DNA from: Bacteriovoracaceae bacterium
GTDB lineage: Bacteria; Bdellovibrionota; UBA1018
Direction of reading: 5' to 3'
Length of the DNA stretch: 5,553 nucleotides
Assembly (NCBI GenBank): GCA_947475645.1
Contig: CANJNU010000079.1
Location: 1 to 5,553, forward strand
Shown here: one piece after another, positions 1 to 3,561 of the stretch
Layout of the letters: each line of letters opens with the position of its first letter
How positions within the stretch are numbered: position 1 is the first letter of the stretch
The notes under the pieces: generated by a model
Database searches by the model: none
What the model was told of the DNA's origin: nothing
The model's input: the letters and a program-made list of their open reading frames with translations, nothing else
Translations under genes and position numbers: made by a program

Positions 1-442
1 CAAGACGTTATCTCGTTTTGATTTTGTGATTGGGTCGGTTCACTCCAGGTTTCAGATGGATCGCGAGACCATGACTCAACGAATGATCCAAGCAATCCGT
101 AACCCTTATATCGACTTTGTAGGACACCTTACGGGGCGCATTCTTTTAGGACGAAAGGGATACGAGCTCGATATCGACAAAGTGATTCAAGAGGCTAAAC
201 GCAATGACGTAGCCATTGAAATTAACGCTCATCCTTCGCGCCTCGATATTGATTGGCGTTGGGGCACTCAATTAAGAGAGCATGGAACGTGGGTTTCGAT
301 TCATCCGGATGCGCACGAAGTACGCGGTCTAGAAAATACCTCTTACGGTGTGACTGTAGCTCGCAAAGCGCTTCTTCCAACAACCCAAATTGTAAACGCT
401 TTGTCGGCAATCGAGGTTCAGAAATGGCTCAACCGAAAGTAG
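1..442 (+). CDS. polX: DNA polymerase X family, C-terminal PHP domain (5'-truncated by window edge)
   Basis: This is the 3' end of a gene whose frame is already open at the window edge (first full codon at position 2), so the GTG at 26 is an internal valine and not a start. The visible ~146 residues match the last part of the PHP metal-dependent nuclease domain of bacterial PolX. The segments seen are GSVHS (32-46), GHLTGRILLGR (122-154), EINAHPSRLDIDWRW (218-262), SIHPDAH (296-316) and the closing YGVTVARK stretch (346-369). The His of GSVHS, the His of GHLTGR, and the Asp and His of PDAH sit where this family places its metal ligands. Bacterial PolX enzymes pair a gap-filling polymerase with a PHP 3'-5' exonuclease/AP-endonuclease activity in base excision repair. 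The polymerase half lies outside the window, so a stand-alone PHP hydrolase is the alternative, but the LDIDWRW and YGV-VARK features favour PolX. It is probably cotranscribed with nth, which starts inside its 3' end. Confidence 0.87.
   Translation, partial: KTLSRFDFVIGSVHSRFQMDRETMTQRMIQAIRNPYIDFVGHLTGRILLGRKGYELDIDKVIQEAKRNDVAIEINAHPSRLDIDWRWGTQLREHGTWVSIHPDAHEVRGLENTSYGVTVARKALLPTTQIVNALSAIEVQKWLNRK
413..416 (+). promoter_or_regulatory. Shine-Dalgarno of nth
   Basis: GAGG lies 7 nt upstream of the ATG at 424, inside the last codons of polX. It selects this ATG over the in-frame upstream codons reaching back to 253, which would overlap polX by almost 200 nt, and over the internal ATG at 481, which has no comparable site. 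Confidence 0.6.
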
Positions 443-1092
443 CTCGCCCGGGATTCTCTTTGAACGAGCAGCGATTGCGCATGAAAGAGATCTTGCGAAT
501 TTTAAGTGCGGCCTATCCCGACGCCGAATGCAGCCTTTTTTTTAAAGACCCATTTCAACTTTTGATTGCAACTATTCTGTCTGCCCAGTGTACCGACGAC
601 CGAGTCAATCAGGTTACGCCGGCATTATTTAAGCGCTTTCCAGGGCCTCAAGAAATGGCGAAGGCCGATATCAAAGAAATCGAATCTCTCATTCGCACCA
701 CGGGCTTCTTTCGAAATAAGGCTAAATCGATCTTAGAGTGTTCGCGGGCTCTCGTCGAAATGCACGGTGGCCATGTGCCTCGCGATTTAGATTCGCTCAC
801 CGCATTGCGGGGCGTGGGGCGAAAAACAGCAAATGTAGTGTTGGGAGTGGCATACGCCATTCCAGGGCTTGTGGTCGATACTCATGTGGGCCGAATTTCT
901 AGACGAATGGGTTTTACGCGGCATCTCGATGCAACGAAAGTTGAATACGAAATGATGAAGATCGTTTCGCAAGACTTTTGGATTCAGTATGCTCACGTGC
1001 TGATTCGGCACGGACGAGCCGTTTGTACAGCAAGGCGTGCTTTTTGTGACGACTGCCCAATAAGTCGGTATTGCCCGAAAATCGGGGTTTAA
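424..1092 (+). CDS. nth: Endonuclease III (DNA glycosylase / AP lyase)
   Basis: This 222-residue protein is close in length to E. coli Nth (211). It removes oxidised pyrimidines from DNA and cleaves the abasic site by beta-elimination, starting base excision repair in the cytoplasm. LSAQCTD is at residues 52-58 (family DNA-binding/pocket motif). The helix-hairpin-helix is at about 126-140, ending in GVGRKTANVV with the catalytic Lys at K134. VDTHVGR is at 151-157 with the catalytic Asp at D152. The C-terminal iron-sulfur signature C-x6-C-x2-C-x5-C is complete at C201, C208, C211 and C217, so a [4Fe-4S] cluster is expected. One small oddity is that the usual LPGVGRK loop reads LRGVGRK (R129 for Pro). 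The start codon overlaps the end of polX by 19 nt, which suggests translational coupling of two base-excision-repair genes. The stop lies 2 nt from the convergent motB stop. Confidence 0.96.
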   Translation: MAQPKVARPGFSLNEQRLRMKEILRILSAAYPDAECSLFFKDPFQLLIATILSAQCTDDRVNQVTPALFKRFPGPQEMAKADIKEIESLIRTTGFFRNKAKSILECSRALVEMHGGHVPRDLDSLTALRGVGRKTANVVLGVAYAIPGLVVDTHVGRISRRMGFTRHLDATKVEYEMMKIVSQDFWIQYAHVLIRHGRAVCTARRAFCDDCPISRYCPKIGV

Positions 1093-1100
1093 CTTTACTT
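1074..1100 (+). terminator. Possible weak intrinsic terminator of nth
   Basis: CCCGA (1074-1078), loop AAA, TCGGG (1082-1086) forms a perfect GC-rich 5-bp stem at the very end of nth. It is followed on the plus strand by a T-rich but interrupted stretch (GTTTAACTTTACTT). The stem overlaps the last nth codons. It is short and the T tract is broken, so it could be coincidental. In the minus direction it lacks a T tract, so it would not serve motB. Confidence 0.3.
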
Positions 1101-1114
1101 CATGAAAGTGAAGT
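1092..1114. repeat. Imperfect inverted repeat spanning the nth/motB convergent stop codons
   Basis: Positions 1092-1100 (ACTTTACTT) pair with 1106-1114 (AAGTGAAGT) as nine consecutive pairs around a 5-nt loop. One pair is a G-U wobble in the plus-strand RNA and becomes an A-C mismatch in the minus-strand RNA. It covers the last base of the nth stop, the 2-nt gap and the final codons of motB. It may help 3'-end formation of the nth transcript, but no T tract follows immediately. Confidence 0.35.
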
Positions 1115-1817
1115 CGATCTTCTTTCCCTTTTGCGTATCGGCGCCTTTGCGTAACGAAACACTGATCGCATCTTCGGGGAACCATCGATTCTCGACCATG
1201 TGATTTTTAATCGACACCAGTCGGCCCATCTGCGATTCATAATCAGATTTCTTAGAGTCATCGTAGTTACTGCGAATCACCAGACTTCCGCCAAAATTCA
1301 CAGCTACTTTTCTAATCTTCTTCAATACTGAATTTGCCTTAGGCATGGCCAGATCGGGCAACTCGCCCGTAAAGAACTGGTCGTCGTAGAACGAAAGGGT
1401 AAGCGACTCGACCGCCGAGAGTTCTTCTTTCGAGAGCGATCCATCCGAGTCGGTTGGGCCCTCGCTATCTGGTTTTCGCTCAATAACCGGGCTTGGGCGT
1501 TGAATGAGATCTTCCGGCACTTCGCCGTCCGCGCCCTTCAGCACGGACTCGCCCGCGCCGGTTTGATTGCCCAAAGGAATAGCATCACGATCGTGAAGGT
1601 CGGGACGCCAAGCTTCGGGCGAAGTGGGATTATTGAAGTAGTTCGCAACGGAGGCTTTCGTGGCCTCGTCCGAACCCATTAACCACATTACAAGAAAGAA
1701 GCACATCATCGCGGTTACGAAGTCGGCATAGGCCACCTTCCAGGCCCCCCCGTGAGCCCCCGCGTGGGCGGTCTTCTTAATCTTCTTAATGACGATTGTG
1801 CCTTCGTTTTTAGCCAT
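1095..1817 (-). CDS. motB: Flagellar motor stator protein MotB
   Basis: This 240-residue protein is shorter than E. coli MotB (308). With MotA it forms the inner-membrane stator that couples ion flow to flagellar rotation. A basic cytoplasmic tail (residues 1-27, IKKIKK) precedes one membrane helix at about 28-48 containing AYADFVTAMM. D32 is the essential ion-binding Asp and falls at the same number as in E. coli. The sequence around it resembles proton-type MotB more than sodium-type PomB (inference). The plug-like segment SVANYFNNP (56-64) follows, then an acidic, proline-rich linker to about 135. The C-terminal part (about 138-240) fits an OmpA-like fold only weakly: LVIRSNYDDS (179-188) replaces the usual IEGHTD core, and KKIDFTF (232-238) stands in for the final NRRIE strand. 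motB starts 19 nt after the motA stop behind a modest GGTGAAG element, and the two genes surely form one operon. Confidence 0.93.
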   Translation of the reverse strand: MAKNEGTIVIKKIKKTAHAGAHGGAWKVAYADFVTAMMCFFLVMWLMGSDEATKASVANYFNNPTSPEAWRPDLHDRDAIPLGNQTGAGESVLKGADGEVPEDLIQRPSPVIERKPDSEGPTDSDGSLSKEELSAVESLTLSFYDDQFFTGELPDLAMPKANSVLKKIRKVAVNFGGSLVIRSNYDDSKKSDYESQMGRLVSIKNHMVENRWFPEDAISVSLRKGADTQKGKKIDFTFMK

Positions 1818-1836
1818 GACTTAGTATTTCTTCACC

Positions 1837-2697
1837 TTATCCGGCCTTCTTAAGATTCGATGTCGCTTCGTCTACAGCTTTGTAGCTGGGACGACTGCCG
1901 GGTGGAATCGTTCTGCGCGCAAACTCAACGCAAACCTTGGGCGAACATTCCTTCGCATAGGCCAAGATCGCGGCTTTAATCACTTCGATAAACGCGCCTT
2001 CCTCTGCGATAATGCCTTCCATCTTTGCCGACAGAGGCTGCATAAAACCATAAGACGCTAAAATACCTAAGAAGGTGCCCACCAGGGCGGCTGCCACTGA
2101 GTGACCAATCACCTCTTTACCTTGCGTCAGTTTGCCCATCGTGATTACAACCCCTAAAACGGCAGCCACGATTCCCAATCCCGGCATGGCGTCGCCCACA
2201 CGAGTTACAACAGCCGGAGCGCGAAGTTCTTCGGCATGGGCCGCTGCGATGTCTTGGTTCATCATGTCTTCCAAATCGTACGCATTCATGGGCGAGCTAA
2301 TTTGGGTCTTCAATGTATCTGCAATAAAGTCGATTGCATGATGGTTATGAAGTACATGAGGGTATTTTTTGAAAATTTCGCTGCTTTCTGGGTTTTCGAC
2401 GTGGGGTTCAAGCGATAAAGGATTCCCCTTGGCTGTTTTGATCAGCTCAAAGAGAAGGCAGAGAAGATCGAGATACTCTTTTTGAGAGATACCCTTAAAC
2501 TTCAGGGTATTCAGAACCTGTGAGATAATCATCTTGATCAGAGAAATGGGCGAAGAGGTAATGAGGCCGCCTAGGCCGGCGCCACCGATAATTAAGAGCT
2601 CAATGGGTTGGAGTAAGACTTCCATATGGCCACCCTCGGCCATGAAGCCCCCGAAAACACTCACAAAAACAATAACAGCGCCTAAAATCACAAGCAT
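1837..2697 (-). CDS. motA: Flagellar motor stator protein MotA
   Basis: This 286-residue protein compares with 295 in E. coli MotA and aligns almost without gaps. It is the multi-pass inner-membrane partner of MotB; its cytoplasmic loop pushes on FliG to generate torque. Four membrane helices are visible at about 2-20, 29-49, 171-188 and 199-218. The large cytoplasmic loop between helices 2 and 3 carries LSLEPHVENPESSEIF (94-109). E97 corresponds to E98 of E. coli, and K90 stands at or next to the R90 position, a conservative charge change with a one-residue shift in the loop. The channel prolines are kept: P172 in MPGLGIVAAV and P221 in MQPLSAK (E. coli P173 and P222). The C-terminal tail contains the family CVEFARRTI pattern (256-264). 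The start is supported by a strong ribosome-binding site, and a sigma-28-like promoter sits just upstream. The arrangement motA-motB, 19 nt apart, is classical. Confidence 0.97.
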   Translation of the reverse strand: MLVILGAVIVFVSVFGGFMAEGGHMEVLLQPIELLIIGGAGLGGLITSSPISLIKMIISQVLNTLKFKGISQKEYLDLLCLLFELIKTAKGNPLSLEPHVENPESSEIFKKYPHVLHNHHAIDFIADTLKTQISSPMNAYDLEDMMNQDIAAAHAEELRAPAVVTRVGDAMPGLGIVAAVLGVVITMGKLTQGKEVIGHSVAAALVGTFLGILASYGFMQPLSAKMEGIIAEEGAFIEVIKAAILAYAKECSPKVCVEFARRTIPPGSRPSYKAVDEATSNLKKAG

Positions 2698-2704
2698 CGG
2701 AGAA

Positions 2705-2713
2705 CTCTCCTCT
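2705..2713 (-). promoter_or_regulatory. Shine-Dalgarno of motA, inside a small inverted repeat
   Basis: On the minus strand AGAGGAGAG precedes the motA ATG, with 7 nt between GGAGAG and the start. The core GGAGA (2710-2706) is followed after 2 nt by its exact complement TCTCC (2703-2699). A CTCC at 2719-2716 could pair with it from the other side if it is transcribed. Local pairing could therefore mask the site, although the possible hairpins are small. Confidence 0.7.
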
Positions 2714-2720
2714 AGGGAGC

Positions 2721-2747
2721 GTATCGGTCGGCGAGTGGCAAACCTTA
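2721..2747 (-). promoter_or_regulatory. Sigma-28 (FliA) type promoter of motAB
   Basis: Read on the minus strand, the -35 element is TAAGGTTT (2747-2740), followed by exactly 11 nt, then the -10 element ACCGATAC (2728-2721). The enterobacterial flagellar sigma-28 consensus is TAAAGTTT-N11-GCCGATAA, so 13 of 16 specified bases agree and the spacing is exact. It lies 23 nt upstream of the motA start. Transcription should begin near 2713-2716, giving a leader of only about 16-19 nt that begins at or next to the ribosome-binding site. Placing motAB in the late, FliA-dependent flagellar class is typical of other bacteria. Its use here is inferred from the sequence match. Confidence 0.72.
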
Positions 2748-2805
2748 AGGTACTCGCACTTTCTAGGGGGTTGTGTTAACTCGTGGAAAAAAGGGGCAAT
2801 ACCCT

Positions 2806-2810
2806 AGAGG
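2806..2810 (+). promoter_or_regulatory. Shine-Dalgarno of bolA
   Basis: AGAGG lies 8 nt before the ATG at 2819. It settles the start at that ATG instead of the in-frame GTG at 2783, which would add twelve residues (MEKRGNTLEATT) not expected for this family and would place the SD inside the coding region. No convincing sigma-70 promoter could be picked in the 121-bp region shared with motA. Confidence 0.65.
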
Positions 2811-2818
2811 CAACGACG

Positions 2819-3070
2819 ATGAATCCAGATCAAGTCAAAGAACGGATTGAAACTTTAGCCCCCGGAACCCAGGCGCAAGTGATGGATATGACGGGAACCC
2901 AAGATCACTATCAAGCGGTGGTGGTGTCGCCCGCTTTTGAGGGCAAGGTGATCATGCAACAGCATCGGCTGGTCTTCGCACTGTTTAAGACCGAAGTCGA
3001 TTCGGGCGAAGTTCATGCACTGACCTTGAAGACCTTTACACCAGAAGGCTATGCCAAGCTTTCTGGGTAG
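2819..3070 (+). CDS. bolA: BolA/IbaG family protein
   Basis: This 83-residue protein has the usual size for the short IbaG/BolA group (E. coli IbaG is about 84-89). The fold is a compact alpha-beta domain. Visible family features are TGTQDHYQAVVVSPAFEGK (residues 25-43), the QQHRLVFALF helix (47-56) and EVHALTLKTFTPE (64-76). H66 in the VHAL motif is the invariant His that ligates the shared [2Fe-2S] cluster in BolA-Grx complexes; H30 and H49 are the other histidines of interest. Proteins of this family bind CGFS monothiol glutaredoxins and act in iron-sulfur cluster trafficking or iron and stress sensing in the cytoplasm. Its partner type is encoded 31 nt downstream on the same strand, which supports the assignment. 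Whether it behaves as BolA (possible DNA binding) or IbaG cannot be told from sequence alone; the symbol is used in the family sense. Confidence 0.92.
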   Translation: MNPDQVKERIETLAPGTQAQVMDMTGTQDHYQAVVVSPAFEGKVIMQQHRLVFALFKTEVDSGEVHALTLKTFTPEGYAKLSG

Positions 3071-3086
3071 TCTTAGAAATTTTTTT
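3060..3086 (+). terminator. Weak terminator-like hairpin with T7 tract between bolA and grxD
   Basis: In the plus-strand RNA, TTTCTGGG (3060-3067) can pair with CTTAGAAA (3072-3079) around the 4-nt loop TAGT. This gives 8 pairs, two of them G-U, and the stem is followed directly by seven T (3080-3086). The bolA stop codon lies in the loop. The geometry is that of an intrinsic terminator but the stem is AU/GU-rich, so at most partial read-through control of grxD is expected. Ribosomes ending bolA translation would cover it. Confidence 0.3.
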
Positions 3087-3090
3087 GAAC

Positions 3091-3097
3091 GGAGAGG
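3091..3097 (+). promoter_or_regulatory. Shine-Dalgarno of grxD
   Basis: GGAGAGG precedes the ATG at 3102, with 7 nt from GGAG to the start. It favours 3102 over the ATG six bases further on (3108) and over the upstream in-frame ATG at 3051, which lies inside bolA. Confidence 0.7.
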
Positions 3098-3101
3098 ACT
3101 T

Positions 3102-3437
3102 ATGGAAATGCAAAACGAAACTGGAACTACAAAGAACCCTTTGATCGCAAAAGTAGAAGAAATTGTGAAGAGCAATGACGTGGTGATCTTCATGAAAGGA
3201 ACCCCTGATTTTCCTGCTTGTGGATTCTCTGCTCGCACAGTGGCGACTCTTCGGGCAGCGGGCGCAAAAAGTTTGAAGGGCATTGATGTTTTGTCTGACG
3301 ATCCATTATGGGGGGCATTGGAAGAACACACCCAGTGGCCAACCGTTCCTCAAGTTTTCATTAAAGGTCAATTTATTGGCGGCTGTGATATTACCGTAGA
3401 AATGTTCGAGAGCGGCGAACTCCAGAAATTGATGTAA
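3102..3437 (+). CDS. grxD: Monothiol glutaredoxin, CGFS type (Grx4/GrxD)
   Basis: This 111-residue protein compares with 115 in E. coli Grx4 and spans the complete single thioredoxin-fold domain. The active site is C40-G41-F42-S43 within MKGTPDFPACGFS (31-43). K32, the T81-V82-P83 cis-proline loop and G93-G94-C95-D96 form the glutathione-binding surface typical of the class, and WPTVPQVFIKGQFIGG (79-94) is diagnostic. CGFS glutaredoxins have little disulfide reductase activity. They hold a glutathione-ligated [2Fe-2S] cluster as homodimers or in heterodimers with BolA-type proteins, delivering clusters or reporting iron status in the cytoplasm. The gene follows bolA by 31 nt, apparently as the last gene of a two-gene operon, and ends at a strong terminator. 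A short non-conserved N-terminal extension (residues 1-12) precedes the first helix. Confidence 0.97.
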   Translation: MEMQNETGTTKNPLIAKVEEIVKSNDVVIFMKGTPDFPACGFSARTVATLRAAGAKSLKGIDVLSDDPLWGALEEHTQWPTVPQVFIKGQFIGGCDITVEMFESGELQKLM

Positions 3438-3438
3438 G

Positions 3439-3475
3439 AAAAGCGCCTCGCATTCAGAGCGAGGCGCTTTTTATT
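3439..3475 (+). terminator. Strong Rho-independent terminator of the bolA-grxD operon
   Basis: GCGCCTCGC (3443-3451) and GCGAGGCGC (3459-3467) form a perfect 9-bp GC-rich stem with a 7-nt loop. The stem is followed by TTTTTATT, and four A bases before it can extend the pairing with the T tract. It begins just after the grxD stop and separates this operon from the downstream receptor gene. Confidence 0.95.
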
Positions 3476-3502
3476 CGACAGGATCAGTCGACTAAGTCAT
3501 TC

Positions 3503-3537
3503 TAAAACTGAATAAATATTAACCTGTAATAGTTTTA
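3503..3537. repeat. 7-bp inverted repeat in the receptor upstream region (possible operator)
   Basis: TAAAACT (3503-3509) and AGTTTTA (3531-3537) are exact reverse complements separated by 21 AT-rich bases, in the 86-bp region between the grxD terminator and the receptor start. The arm centres are 28 bp apart. It could be a binding site for a dimeric regulator or an RNA stem. It does not resemble a Fur box, and no clear -35/-10 pair could be assigned around it. Confidence 0.3.
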
Positions 3538-3545
3538 AAGCACCC

Positions 3546-3560
3546 AAGGAAGGGTTCCTT
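3546..3560 (+). promoter_or_regulatory. Receptor Shine-Dalgarno buried in a perfect hairpin
   Basis: AAGGAA (3546-3551), loop GGG, TTCCTT (3555-3560) is a perfect 6-bp inverted repeat ending one base before the ATG at 3562. It contains the purine-rich AAGGAAGGG that serves as ribosome-binding site. If the hairpin forms, part of the site and the region next to the start codon would be masked, so translation may be conditional. This is read from sequence only. Confidence 0.55.
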
Positions 3561-3561
3561 T

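Noticed and set aside
253..423. Upstream in-frame extension of nth back to 253
   Set aside because: It overlaps the well-conserved PolX PHP domain in another frame, its residues (MALGHSIKRAWN...) resemble no Nth N-terminus, and a good ribosome-binding site marks 424.
787..1185. 132-codon reverse-strand frame across nth and the motB tail
   Set aside because: It is antisense to conserved Nth motifs and overlaps the end of motB; no family features and no ribosome-binding site.
2783..2818. GTG start extending bolA by 12 residues
   Set aside because: The Shine-Dalgarno at 2806-2810 lies inside this extension, and the ATG at 2819 gives the normal family N-terminus.
2855..3331. 158-codon reverse-strand frame across bolA and grxD
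   Set aside because: It lies fully antisense to two clearly conserved genes, and the translation has no recognisable domain.
3476..3561. Fur box or sigma-70 promoter before the receptor
   Set aside because: The region is AT-rich, but no segment gives a good 19-bp Fur-like palindrome, and no -35/-10 pair with 16-18 nt spacing stood out.
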